DNA of 7,655 nucleotides from Halieaceae bacterium UBA3479 (GTDB lineage Bacteria > Pseudomonadota > Gammaproteobacteria > Pseudomonadales > Halieaceae): the NCBI GenBank assembly GCA_002377985.1, contig DFQW01000130.1:1-7655 (forward strand), written 5' to 3'. The notes below the pieces were generated by a model. That model saw only the letters and a list, made by a program, of their open reading frames with translations. It was not told the origin of the DNA and ran no database searches. The position numbers were made by a program, and so were the translations under genes. Below are positions 1 through 6,318 of the stretch, in pieces (the stretch's first letter is position 1; the number at the start of each line of letters is the position of its first letter).

Positions 1-1202
1 ATACCCAGCGTCAGCGGCGTAACATCCAGCAGCAACACGTCCTTGACATCGCCCGAGAGCACGGCGCCCTGAATTGCGGCACCCATCGCCACCGCTTCGT
101 CGGGGTTGACGTCTTTACGCGCTTCTTTGCCGAAGAAATCAGCCACCGTCTGCTGCACCATCGGCATGCGGGTTTGACCACCGACAAGAATCACGTCGTT
201 GATATCGCCGGGTGACAGCCCCGCATCCTCCAGCGCCGTCTTGACGGGCACCAGCGAACGCTTGACCAGCTCTTCTACCAGAGATTCAAGCTTGGAACGG
301 CTCAATTTCACCACCAGGTGCTTGGGACCCGTGGCATCTGCCGTAATGTACGGCAAGTTGACTTCGGTCTGCTGGGAGCTCGACAGTTCGATCTTGGCTT
401 TCTCAGCAGCCTCTTTGAGACGCTGTAACGCCAGCGGGTCATTGTGCAGATCAATGCCGTTGTCTTTCTTGAACTCTCCCGCCAGGAACTCGATCAGCCG
501 CAGGTCAAAATCTTCACCGCCGAGGAACGTGTCACCGTTAGTGGCCAACACTTCAAACTGATGTTCTCCATCCACTTCCGCGATTTCAATAATTGAAATG
601 TCGAAAGTGCCACCACCGAGGTCGTAGACCGCTACCGTGCGATCACCCTGCGCCTTGTCCATTCCATAGGCCAAAGCCGCTGCCGTGGGTTCATTGATGA
701 TGCGCTTAACCTCTAGACCTGCGATTCGGCCTGCGTCTTTCGTGGCCTGACGCTGGGCGTCGTTAAAGTAAGCCGGCACTGTAATTACCGCTTGGGTAAC
801 GGGCTCACCCAGATACTCTTCAGCAGTCTTCTTCATCTTGCGCAGCACTTCCGCCGAGACCTGAGGAGGCGCCATCTTGTCTTCTTTGACCTGCACCCAC
901 GCGTCGCCGCTCTCCGCTTTAACGATCTTGTAAGGCACCATTTTGATATCTTTCTGAACAACGTCGTCGTCAAAGCTGCGGCCGATCAGTCGCTTCACCG
1001 CAAACAGCGTATTTTGCGGATTGGTCACCGCCTGACGCTTTGCAGATTGACCAACAAGAATTTCGTTATCGTCGGTGTAAGCGACGACAGACGGAGTTGT
1101 TCGACCACCCTCCGCGTTTTCAATCACCCGGGGCTTACCGCCCTCCAGCACGGATACGCAGCTGTTGGTGGTCCCCAGATCAATGCCAATAATCTTTCCC
1201 AT
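1..1202 (-). CDS. dnaK: Molecular chaperone DnaK (Hsp70), N-terminal 400 residues, cut by the window edge
   Basis: Cytoplasmic ATP-dependent Hsp70 chaperone that binds exposed hydrophobic segments of client proteins and cycles with DnaJ and GrpE. The translation starts [16 protein letters not shown], the Hsp70 phosphate-binding signature, and carries the second signature [10 protein letters not shown] with Thr199, the autophosphorylation residue in E. coli numbering. The third signature, [13 protein letters not shown], lies near residue 340. The interdomain linker VLLLDVTPL is at 389-397, the same numbering as E. coli DnaK, so there are no indels in the ATPase domain. The substrate-binding domain and the C-terminal lid lie beyond the left edge. 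The ATG start at 1200-1202 is supported by AGAGGAG about 7 bases upstream. It lies downstream of grpE with a 152-base gap that holds its own heat-shock promoter. Identification is certain; only the length is partial. Confidence 0.98.
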   Translation of the reverse strand, partial: MGKIIGIDLGTTNSCVSVLEGGKPRVIENAEGGRTTPSVVAYTDDNEILVGQSAKRQAVTNPQNTLFAVKRLIGRSFDDDVVQKDIKMVPYKIVKAESGDAWVQVKEDKMAPPQVSAEVLRKMKKTAEEYLGEPVTQAVITVPAYFNDAQRQATKDAGRIAGLEVKRIINEPTAAALAYGMDKAQGDRTVAVYDLGGGTFDISIIEIAEVDGEHQFEVLATNGDTFLGGEDFDLRLIEFLAGEFKKDNGIDLHNDPLALQRLKEAAEKAKIELSSSQQTEVNLPYITADATGPKHLVVKLSRSKLESLVEELVKRSLVPVKTALEDAGLSPGDINDVILVGGQTRMPMVQQTVADFFGKEARKDVNPDEAVAMGAAIQGAVLSGDVKDVLLLDVTPLTLG

Positions 1203-1215
1203 GTCTTTCTCCTCT

Positions 1216-1240
1216 GGTCCGGCTTTTTCTACTGCGGACC
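1216..1240 (-). other. Leader hairpin just upstream of the dnaK ribosome-binding site
   Basis: The arms GGTCCG (1216-1221) and CGGACC (1235-1240) are perfect complements around a 13-base loop. In the dnaK mRNA this stem ends directly before the AGAGGAG Shine-Dalgarno sequence, so it could influence ribosome access without itself burying the site. No U-run follows, so it is not a terminator. Whether it has a function is unknown. Confidence 0.4.
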
Positions 1241-1261
1241 GATACGTCGATCTGATTTCTG

Positions 1262-1284
1262 AGGCCCGCCGTCTCGGCCGGCCT
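1262..1284 (-). other. Strong GC-rich hairpin in the dnaK 5' leader
   Basis: The 23 bases fold into a 5-bp outer stem (AGGCC/GGCCT), one G-G mismatch, a 4-bp inner stem (GCCG/CGGC) and an AGA loop. It starts about ten bases downstream of the expected start site of the heat-shock promoter at 1301-1328, so it would sit near the 5' end of the dnaK transcript. No T-run follows on either strand, which argues against an intrinsic terminator. mRNA stabilisation, or processing between grpE and dnaK, are possible roles but are inference. Confidence 0.45.
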
Positions 1285-1300
1285 GTTTCCTTGAATATCT

Positions 1301-1328
1301 ATGTGGAGCCAATTCCCTCAATTTCAAG
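1301..1328 (-). promoter_or_regulatory. Sigma-32 (RpoH) type heat-shock promoter of dnaK
   Basis: On the minus strand the -35 element CTTGAA (1323-1328) is followed after 14 bases by CTCCACAT (1301-1308), close to the RpoH -10 consensus CCCCATNT. The expected transcription start is near 1294, giving dnaK a leader of about 90 bases independent of grpE. The fit of both elements and the spacing, in front of a canonical heat-shock gene, makes this call strong although no transcript data are available. Confidence 0.75.
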
Positions 1329-1354
1329 CGCCCCTGAGCACAATTTCACATCGG

Positions 1355-1936
1355 CTACTGGCTGGGCGCCTTGGACACCATCACCATCGCTGGGCGCAAA
1401 AGCCGCCCGTTTAATGTGTAGCCCTTCTGCATGACCGCAATCACCGAGTTGGGTTCGGCATCCGGTTGCTCAACCAAGCTCATGGCCTGCGCCGTCTCTG
1501 GATCAAAGGGCTCCCCGAGCGGATCGACGGCTTGCACGCCATACTTCGACAAAACGTCCATGAATCCCTTGCGGGTAAGTTCAATTCCCTCCAGTAGGGA
1601 AGCACTTCCCTCGATATCACCCGCCGACTCCAATGCGCGCTCAAGGTTGTCGACCACACTCAGGAGGTCTCCACAGATGCGTTCCAGCGCGAACTTTCTG
1701 GCTTTTTCTATTTCCTGTTCGGCACGTCGCTGCATATTCATAGCATCAGCCTGGGCGCGAAGCGCTGCATCCTGTGCCGCCGCCAACTCCGCCTCAAGGT
1801 CGGTGGGCGCAGCCGACTCAGCGTCTACCTCGTCCTGCACCCCTCCTTCCAAGGCCCCATCATCGTGGGCTTCTGTTTCGGCCGCAGTCGCCGCGTCCTC
1901 ACCCTCAATGGCGGGGTCGGTTTTGTCATCTTTCAT
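1355..1936 (-). CDS. grpE: Nucleotide exchange factor GrpE (DnaK co-chaperone)
   Basis: GrpE is a homodimer that releases ADP from DnaK and thereby resets its substrate cycle; in E. coli it also acts as a thermosensor. The 193-residue product has a very acidic, alanine-rich disordered N-terminus (about residues 1-45). A long coiled-coil helix follows (about 46-100, including [18 protein letters not shown]), then the four-helix dimerisation region ([26 protein letters not shown]). The C-terminal beta domain carries the family signature [21 protein letters not shown]. Length is normal for the family. The ATG at 1934-1936 has GGAG 7-8 bases upstream. The gene lies between hrcA and dnaK on the same strand and is preceded by a sigma-32 type promoter. 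The start context GGA-GAAA-TCC could form a tiny 3-bp stem over the Shine-Dalgarno site, which is probably too weak to matter alone. Confidence 0.97.
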   Translation of the reverse strand: MKDDKTDPAIEGEDAATAAETEAHDDGALEGGVQDEVDAESAAPTDLEAELAAAQDAALRAQADAMNMQRRAEQEIEKARKFALERICGDLLSVVDNLERALESAGDIEGSASLLEGIELTRKGFMDVLSKYGVQAVDPLGEPFDPETAQAMSLVEQPDAEPNSVIAVMQKGYTLNGRLLRPAMVMVSKAPSQ

Positions 1937-1960
1937 GGGATTTCTCCGCTAACACTTTCC

Positions 1961-1987
1961 ACCGTGGGGCCGTTCGCCCCCACAGGT
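1961..1987 (-). other. 5'-terminal hairpin of the grpE heat-shock transcript
   Basis: GTGGGG (1964-1969) pairs with CCCCAC (1978-1983), and ACC (1961-1963) pairs with GGT (1985-1987) across a one-base bulge, giving about nine base pairs. The -10 element begins at 1991, so transcription should start near 1984 and the stem would lie at the extreme 5' end of the mRNA, about 25 bases before the grpE start codon. A role in mRNA stability or temperature-dependent translation is inference; no U-run follows. Confidence 0.45.
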
Positions 1988-1990
1988 GAG

Positions 1991-2019
1991 ATGTGGGGGG
2001 GGACATCACTATTTTCAAG
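1991..2019 (-). promoter_or_regulatory. Sigma-32 (RpoH) type heat-shock promoter of grpE
   Basis: On the minus strand the -35 element CTTGAA (2014-2019) is followed after 15 bases by CCCCACAT (1991-1998), matching the RpoH consensus CCCCATNT at six of seven defined positions. A run of eight C (G on the plus strand, 1995-2002) covers the left half of the -10 element and the adjoining spacer. The 154 bases between this promoter and the end of hrcA show no gene and no convincing terminator, so read-through from hrcA is also possible. Confidence 0.75.
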
Positions 2020-2173
2020 GGGTCAAAGGCCACCGCTTGCCGAGGGCAGTGACGAAGCGCCATCCAGCCACCGTAGCGGCCGCATTTTTAGACGTAATGG
2101 TTACGCAGGGTAGAGCTTAATGGCTCAGGACCGCGATGCCTGCCACAAGTCACCGCGGGCATTGGCGCCGGCA

Positions 2174-3202
2174 CTAGCGAGATAGCGCCGCAGTCAACAT
2201 CCGGGCTGTGACATCCACAATCGGAATCACTCGCTCATAGGCCATTCGCGTGGGGCCTATCACCCCGAGTACGCCCAGCGACTGCGCGCCTTGCGCATAG
2301 GGTGCCGTGATCACACTAAAGTCGCCGAAAACATCAAAACCGGCTTCCTCACCAATAAAGATCTGGATACCGTCGGCCCGGGAGCAGCGCTCCATGAGCT
2401 CCAGCAGGTCGCGCTTTCGCTCAAAGGCATCAAACAGCTCCCGCAGCTTCTGCATATCTTCAGGCGAGGCCTGATTCAGTAAGCGAGCCTCTCCCGCTAC
2501 CACCACACCATCGGCCGTATCGGTCTTGTCAATTGCAGCGCTGGCCAATTCCAACGCTGCCTCGAGATAGGCATCGATCCGCGAACGCGCCTCGGCCATC
2601 TCCCGTACGATCTGACTTTTGACCTGCGACAGATCTCGCCCCGCATAGCGTTGGTTGATGAGGTCGGCCGCGGCTTTTAACTGGCTTTCTGTCATGGCGC
2701 GCTGCACTTGGATAATACGGTTCTGCACCTCACGCTCATTGATCACCATGATGACCAGCACGCGATCTCCGGAGAGGGGCAGGAATTCGATCTGCCGCAG
2801 CTGACTGCTGGCGGGCTTGGGCACGGTAACAATGCCAGTTTGGTAGGTGATCTGGGCCAGCAAGTTGGACGCCGACTGCACCAACTCACCGGCGCTTCTG
2901 TTCGGATCCAGGCCAGCATTCAGCGCTGACATCGCCCCCTGCTCGACGGGGCCCACTTGCAACAGGCTGTCTACGAAAAATCGATAGCCCTGCGCGGTAG
3001 GGATCCTGCCAGACGAGGTATGGGGTGAGGACAAATAACCCAGATCCTCCAGCTCCGCCATAATGTTGCGGACCGTGGCGGAGCTCACCGACAGCCCGCT
3101 CTCGCCCTGCAGATTTTTCGATGCGACCGGCTGCCCTTCGCGGATGTGCATCTCGACCAAAGTTTTCAGGAGCGATGAGGCGCGGGGTGAAAGGGCTTCC
3201 AA
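2174..3202 (-). CDS. hrcA: Heat-inducible transcriptional repressor HrcA
   Basis: HrcA is a dimeric DNA-binding repressor that in many bacteria binds the CIRCE inverted repeat in front of groESL and/or dnaK operons and whose activity depends on GroEL. The 342-residue product begins with a winged-helix domain (about residues 5-80) containing SVSSATVRNIMAELEDLGYL and the wing SSPHTSSGRIPTAQGYRFFV. A GAF-like dimerisation region follows (FLPLSGDRVLVIMVINEREVQNRII). The C-terminal segment carries IFIGEEAG, VITAPY and LGVLGVIGPTRMAYERVIP, all typical of the family. It resembles the Xanthomonas-type HrcA more than the Firmicute one. The start is TTG at 3200-3202; the frame is open only back to a stop at 3236-3238 with no ATG or GTG, and the upstream ACGAG is a weak ribosome site. 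No CIRCE (TTAGCACTC-N9-GAGTGCTAA) is visible upstream. Confidence 0.95.
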   Translation of the reverse strand: MEALSPRASSLLKTLVEMHIREGQPVASKNLQGESGLSVSSATVRNIMAELEDLGYLSSPHTSSGRIPTAQGYRFFVDSLLQVGPVEQGAMSALNAGLDPNRSAGELVQSASNLLAQITYQTGIVTVPKPASSQLRQIEFLPLSGDRVLVIMVINEREVQNRIIQVQRAMTESQLKAAADLINQRYAGRDLSQVKSQIVREMAEARSRIDAYLEAALELASAAIDKTDTADGVVVAGEARLLNQASPEDMQKLRELFDAFERKRDLLELMERCSRADGIQIFIGEEAGFDVFGDFSVITAPYAQGAQSLGVLGVIGPTRMAYERVIPIVDVTARMLTAALSR

Positions 3203-3335
3203 GGGGAATCTCGTTGACGGAACCTGAACATCGTTTTAGCACAGCCTGCGCTGATGAAAAAGCGCCTCGACGTTCCTGTCCAACAACAACTGGCGCTAAA
3301 TAGATGCGGGGGCCACCGAAAGGCATCACATGATG

Positions 3336-3364
3336 TTCACTCTGACAGCGGTCTGCGCTATAAA
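3336..3364 (+). promoter_or_regulatory. Candidate sigma-70 promoter of recN
   Basis: TTCACT (3336-3341, four of six matches to TTGACA), a 17-base spacer and TATAAA (3359-3364, five of six matches to TATAAT) lie just upstream of recN. Transcription would start near 3371, leaving a leader of about 20 bases that contains the AGGA ribosome site. No LexA box (CTGT-N8-ACAG) overlaps it. It lies in the 189-base gap between the divergent hrcA and recN starts. Confidence 0.5.
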
Positions 3365-3391
3365 TCTGTACTTGCAATCAAAGGATCTTCG

Positions 3392-5041
3392 ATGCTGCTC
3401 CATTTAGCCATTCAGGACTACGCCGTGGTTGATCACCTCGAGCTGGACCTCGCGGCCGGAATGACCTGCATCACGGGCGAGACCGGCGCAGGCAAGTCCA
3501 TCATGCTGGATGCGCTGGGGCTGTGCATCGGTGATCGGGCGGACTCACGCGCCATTCGTCCGGGCGAAACCAAAACAGACATCACCGCCAGTTTTGACAT
3601 CGCCAGCAACACCCGGGCAAAAGTGTGGCTCGCAGAGCGTGATCTGGAGGCAACGGGCGAGTGTCTGCTACGCCGCACGATTACCGCGGAGGGACGCTCG
3701 CGCGCCTATATCAACGGCACCCCTGCCACGCTTTCCGACTGCGCAGATCTCGGTCAGCTGTTGGTCGACATCCACTCTCAGCACGCCCACCAGTCCCTGC
3801 TGCGTCGCCCCACCCAGCGTAGCTTGCTCGACACCTATGCAGCAGCAGAGGCACTGATCGTAGAGGTCAGCGATCTCGCTCAACAGTGGCGCTTACTGGA
3901 AGAAGAGCACACCCGCTTGCTGGGACGAACTGAAGAATCCGACGCACGACGAGAATTACTGACCTATCAAATCGCCGAACTGGAAAGCCTGGACACCTTT
4001 GCCGGCGAGCTGGCCCAGTTGGAGGAGCAACACAAACTGCAGGCCAATGCGACATTTATCATCGAGTCAGCCAATGCCATCGCGTCCGGCTGCGAAACCC
4101 AGCGGGACGAGCTTGCCCGACTCGTTCAACTCGCCAACGACGCGCGGATGACCAGCGACTCGACCGCTAATCTGCGAGAACTGCTGCAGTCTGCACTGAT
4201 ACAAATTGACGAAGCTCAGGCCGAGACCGCTCGCTTTGCCGAGGGTATCGAGGTGGATCCGGAGCGTTTGCACGCGACCGAGGAGCGACTGGGCGCACTG
4301 CATGACCTCGCCCGCAAACACAGGGTCGGAGCAGACACGCTGCCCGAACTGCTGGCAACGCTGCAGGTGGAACTTGAATCGCTGACGGGCGGCTCGGCGC
4401 AACTGGAAGACATTGAGCGGCAACTTTCGGATACGGCTCTGGCCTGGCGTCTTCGCGCCGAACAGCTCTCGGCAAAGCGACGCGAGGCGGCAACGATCCT
4501 CAGTCAGCGGGTCATGGCAACGCTGGGCCAGCTGGCGATGCACAAGTGCGTTTTTGAAATCGCGCTGATACCCTTTGGCGATACCCGGCCCGACCCCAGA
4601 GGCGCAGAAGATGTCGAATTTCTGATCGCCACCAACCCCGGCGCCTCGCCCGGACCACTGAGTAAAATTGCATCCGGCGGCGAGCTCTCCCGGATCAGTC
4701 TGGCTTTACAGGTAGTCGCGGCTGATACCGCAACCACGCCCACCATGATTTTTGACGAGGTCGACGTGGGTATTGGTGGTGGTGTTGCCGAGATCGTCGG
4801 CGAGCTACTCCATACCCTGGGCTCGCGGAGCCAGGTGCTGGTTGTCACCCATCAACCTCAGGTAGCGGCCAAGGGCAACCATCACCTGCTGGTCACGAAA
4901 GAAGGTGCCGACCAAGTGCACTCGACACTCACCCTGCTCGAAGGCGAGGCGCGCATTCAGGAAATCGGCAGAATGTTGGCTGGCACCAAACTCACCGACA
5001 ACACGCTGGCGCATGCGCGTGAGATGCTGGAGAAAATTTAG
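3392..5041 (+). CDS. recN: DNA repair protein RecN (SMC-like ATPase)
   Basis: RecN is a cytoplasmic SMC-like ATPase that works with RecA in recombinational repair of double-strand breaks. The 549-residue product (E. coli RecN has 553) starts MLLHLAIQDYAVVDHLEL and has Walker A GETGAGKS at 29-36. The N-lobe motifs ECLLRRTI and GRSRAYINGTPATL and the family motif HSQHAHQSLL follow. A central glutamate- and leucine-rich coiled coil spans about residues 155-380. The C-lobe has the signature SGGELSR from residue 428, Walker B MIFDEVDVG at 452-460 (D455, E456) and the switch motif VVTHQPQVA from 484. The ATG at 3392 has AAGGA upstream at 3381-3385 and aligns with RecN starts elsewhere; an in-frame ATG at 3254 would add 46 residues foreign to the family. 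It ends EMLEKI and so lacks the LAA tail that makes E. coli RecN a ClpXP substrate. Confidence 0.97.
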   Translation: MLLHLAIQDYAVVDHLELDLAAGMTCITGETGAGKSIMLDALGLCIGDRADSRAIRPGETKTDITASFDIASNTRAKVWLAERDLEATGECLLRRTITAEGRSRAYINGTPATLSDCADLGQLLVDIHSQHAHQSLLRRPTQRSLLDTYAAAEALIVEVSDLAQQWRLLEEEHTRLLGRTEESDARRELLTYQIAELESLDTFAGELAQLEEQHKLQANATFIIESANAIASGCETQRDELARLVQLANDARMTSDSTANLRELLQSALIQIDEAQAETARFAEGIEVDPERLHATEERLGALHDLARKHRVGADTLPELLATLQVELESLTGGSAQLEDIERQLSDTALAWRLRAEQLSAKRREAATILSQRVMATLGQLAMHKCVFEIALIPFGDTRPDPRGAEDVEFLIATNPGASPGPLSKIASGGELSRISLALQVVAADTATTPTMIFDEVDVGIGGGVAEIVGELLHTLGSRSQVLVVTHQPQVAAKGNHHLLVTKEGADQVHSTLTLLEGEARIQEIGRMLAGTKLTDNTLAHAREMLEKI

Positions 5042-5481
5042 GGCTCTCGCTTCTTGCGCACGTAAAGCACAAGAGAGTGGTCGACGATTTCATAACCTCG
5101 CGCTTCGGCAATCAAGTGCTGCCGGCGCTCAATTTCTTCGTCAATAAACTCAATCACCTCACTGCTATCGATGTCGACCATGTGATCGTGATGGCCGTCT
5201 GATGCCATCTCGAAAACGGAATACCCTGCCTTGCCGGTCCGCTCCGGGTTGTCATTAAAGTTATGCCTCTTGACCAACCCCGCGCTCTCGAACTGGGTCA
5301 GCACGCGGTAAACCGTCGCCAGACCAATATCCTCACCCATGTCGCGAAGGCGCTGGTAAAGGTCTTCCGCACTAAAATGATCTCCCTGCTCGGAGGCATC
5401 GCTCAGCATCGACAGTATCTTGAGTCTTGGTGCCGTGACTTTTAGCCCCGCCTTCTTGAGTTCGCGATTCTCTGAGGACAT
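5038..5481 (-). CDS. fur: Ferric uptake regulator Fur
   Basis: Fur is a dimeric Fe(II)-dependent repressor of iron acquisition genes. The 147-residue protein begins MSSENRELKKAGLKVTAPRLKIL, closely matching E. coli MTDNNTALKKAGLKVTLPRLKIL. That fixes the start at the ATG 5479-5481 rather than an in-frame TTG at 5500-5502. The winged helix (about 10-85) contains the recognition helix region DIGLATVYRVLTQFE. Metal ligands of the family are visible: His35, Glu91, the HHDH cluster 97-100, Glu112/Glu115 and His135. Two features are unusual. The protein contains no cysteine: the CxxC position of E. coli Fur reads DIDS here. The loop after RHNF (residues 76-87) is about eight residues longer than in E. 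coli or Pseudomonas. The tail LVLYVRKKREP resembles Pseudomonas Fur. Its stop codon overlaps that of convergent recN. Function as an iron regulator is well supported. Confidence 0.95.
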   Translation of the reverse strand: MSSENRELKKAGLKVTAPRLKILSMLSDASEQGDHFSAEDLYQRLRDMGEDIGLATVYRVLTQFESAGLVKRHNFNDNPERTGKAGYSVFEMASDGHHDHMVDIDSSEVIEFIDEEIERRQHLIAEARGYEIVDHSLVLYVRKKREP

Positions 5482-5551
5482 TCGTGAATAGTTCTCTGCC
5501 AAGTGCGTTTAACGTTATCATGCCAGCCGCATTGCCGCCTTGGAAGACAAC
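5482..5551. promoter_or_regulatory. Short divergent control region between fur and bamE
   Basis: These 70 bases must hold the promoters of both fur (leftward) and bamE (rightward). TATCAT at 5516-5521 matches the sigma-70 -10 consensus at five of six bases for bamE, but no good -35 lies at the right distance. An 8-base palindrome TAACGTTA (5510-5517) flanked by GATAAC on the minus strand vaguely recalls half a Fur box; the match is too weak to claim autoregulation. GGAAG at 5542-5546 is the likely bamE ribosome site. Confidence 0.35.
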
Positions 5552-5950
5552 GTGTTGAGAATCTGCCTACATCCCCTGCTCTGGCCCGCATGCTGCCTGT
5601 TACTGGCGCTCGCAGGTTGCGGCAGCAACTTCGGTTTTCCCGGTGTTTATAAAATCAATGTCGAACAGGGCAATGTGGTGACCGAGGAGATGCTGGAGCA
5701 ACTGCGGCCTGGCCTGAACCGTCGTCAGGTGCGCTACATCATGGGCACGCCCCTTATTGAGGACTCTTTTCACAGTGATCGCTGGGATTACCGCTATCTC
5801 TTGAGAAACGGCGATCAGACGCTCTCCGAAACACAACTGACCCTGTGGTTTGAAAATGACGAGCTGGTCCGCGTCGAGGGCGCCGACGCCCCGAACTGGG
5901 GGCAATCTCAGTCCGCATCCGATGTGGACGAGGAGATATCAGAGGACTGA
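5552..5950 (+). CDS. bamE: Outer membrane protein assembly factor BamE (SmpA/OmlA lipoprotein)
   Basis: BamE is a small lipoprotein of the BAM complex, which folds beta-barrel proteins into the outer membrane. The product has a lipoprotein signal peptide: a hydrophobic stretch CCLLLALAG ending in a lipobox LAGC, with the lipidated cysteine at about residue 23. The mature domain of the SmpA/OmlA fold follows: YKINVEQGNVVTEEMLEQLR, the conserved RRQVRYIMGTPLIEDSFHSDRWDY, and LTLWFENDELVRVEG. An acidic tail (DVDEEISED) ends the protein. The start is not certain: GTG at 5552 has GGAAG at 5542-5546 as ribosome site, TTG at 5555 is equally well spaced, and TTG at 5540 would add four residues before the signal peptide. 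There is no ATG. It is divergent from fur, and its 3' end overlaps rnfH by 43 bases on the opposite strand. Confidence 0.93.
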   Translation: MLRICLHPLLWPACCLLLALAGCGSNFGFPGVYKINVEQGNVVTEEMLEQLRPGLNRRQVRYIMGTPLIEDSFHSDRWDYRYLLRNGDQTLSETQLTLWFENDELVRVEGADAPNWGQSQSASDVDEEISED

Positions 5951-6255
5951 TCAGCCGCAGCGCGGGCGGCCTTGGCCTTCTCGGCCCGCGCCTTGCGAAC
6001 GGCTTTAGGGTCAACCAGTAGCGGACGGTAGATTTCTACACGCTCTCCCGACTGCAACACGCGGTCATGGGTGGTTGACTTGCCCCAGACTCCCAGCGTC
6101 AAGTCGGGTCCCAAGGTCAAATCATCAAAAAAAGTGTCAATCCCGCTTTGCGTCACCGCCTCGAGCGCCGTCGTTCCCGGAGACACCTCCAACTTTATGA
6201 TGCGCTGCTTCTCTGGCAACGCATAGGCAACTTCTATAACGATGTTTTCACTCAT
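5908..6255 (-). CDS. rnfH: RnfH family protein (UPF0125), ubiquitin-like beta-grasp fold
   Basis: A small cytoplasmic protein of the RnfH family, conserved beside ratA in gammaproteobacteria; its biochemical role is unsettled. The name comes from association with rnf electron-transport genes in Rhodobacter. The 115-residue product starts MSENIVIEVAYALPEKQRII and continues with LEVSPGTTALEAVTQSGI, LGVWGKSTTHDRVLQSGERVEIYRPLLVDPKAVRKARAEKA, the family core including the ERVEIYRPL strand. The C-terminal 25 residues are alanine- and serine-rich and probably disordered; this tail is the part encoded opposite the end of bamE. ATG at 6253-6255 is preferred on homology; an in-frame GTG lies directly before it (6256-6258) and another at 6262-6264, and the ribosome site (AGAG, about 11 bases upstream of the ATG) is weak. 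It lies 63 bases downstream of ratA, likely in the same transcript. Confidence 0.93.
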   Translation of the reverse strand: MSENIVIEVAYALPEKQRIIKLEVSPGTTALEAVTQSGIDTFFDDLTLGPDLTLGVWGKSTTHDRVLQSGERVEIYRPLLVDPKAVRKARAEKAKAARAAADQSSDISSSTSDAD

Positions 6256-6318
6256 CACATGCACAACTCTGATTCAGGCAAACGAGGCCATCGTGACGAC
6301 ATTCGACCCATAGTCGGT

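Noticed and set aside
792..1262. Plus-strand open frame of 156 codons opposite dnaK, and similar frames opposite grpE, hrcA, recN and the transporter
   Set aside because: They lie wholly or largely antisense to well-identified genes, show no recognisable domain and have low-complexity composition typical of shadow frames.
2131..2158. Inverted repeat CCGCG/CGCGG just after hrcA as a terminator
   Set aside because: Five base pairs around an 18-base loop with no T-run downstream on the minus strand.
3236..3297. Possible CIRCE-like half sites (TTAGCAC at 3236, GGCGCTAA at 3292)
   Set aside because: Spacing and arm sequence do not fit TTAGCACTC-N9-GAGTGCTAA; the TTAGCAC/GCGCTGA pair is imperfect with only a 5-base gap.
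3256..3297. Terminator-like inverted repeat on the minus strand (AGCGCC/GGCGCT followed by five T) in the hrcA leader
   Set aside because: The stem is only 6 bp with a 25-base loop, too weak to call an attenuator without comparative support.
2886..3377. Minus-strand 163-codon frame covering the start of hrcA
   Set aside because: It is a different frame of the hrcA coding region; the HrcA winged helix is clear in the other frame.
3254..3391. In-frame extension of recN to an ATG at 3254, adding 46 residues
   Set aside because: RecN proteins begin at the MLLHL-type start directly before the ATPase lobe. The ATG at 3392 has a good ribosome site, and the candidate promoter at 3336-3364 lies inside the extension.
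5503..5530. Fur box in the fur/bamE intergenic region
   Set aside because: Only an 8-base palindrome and one GATAAC resemble the motif; too far from the 19-base consensus to support a site.
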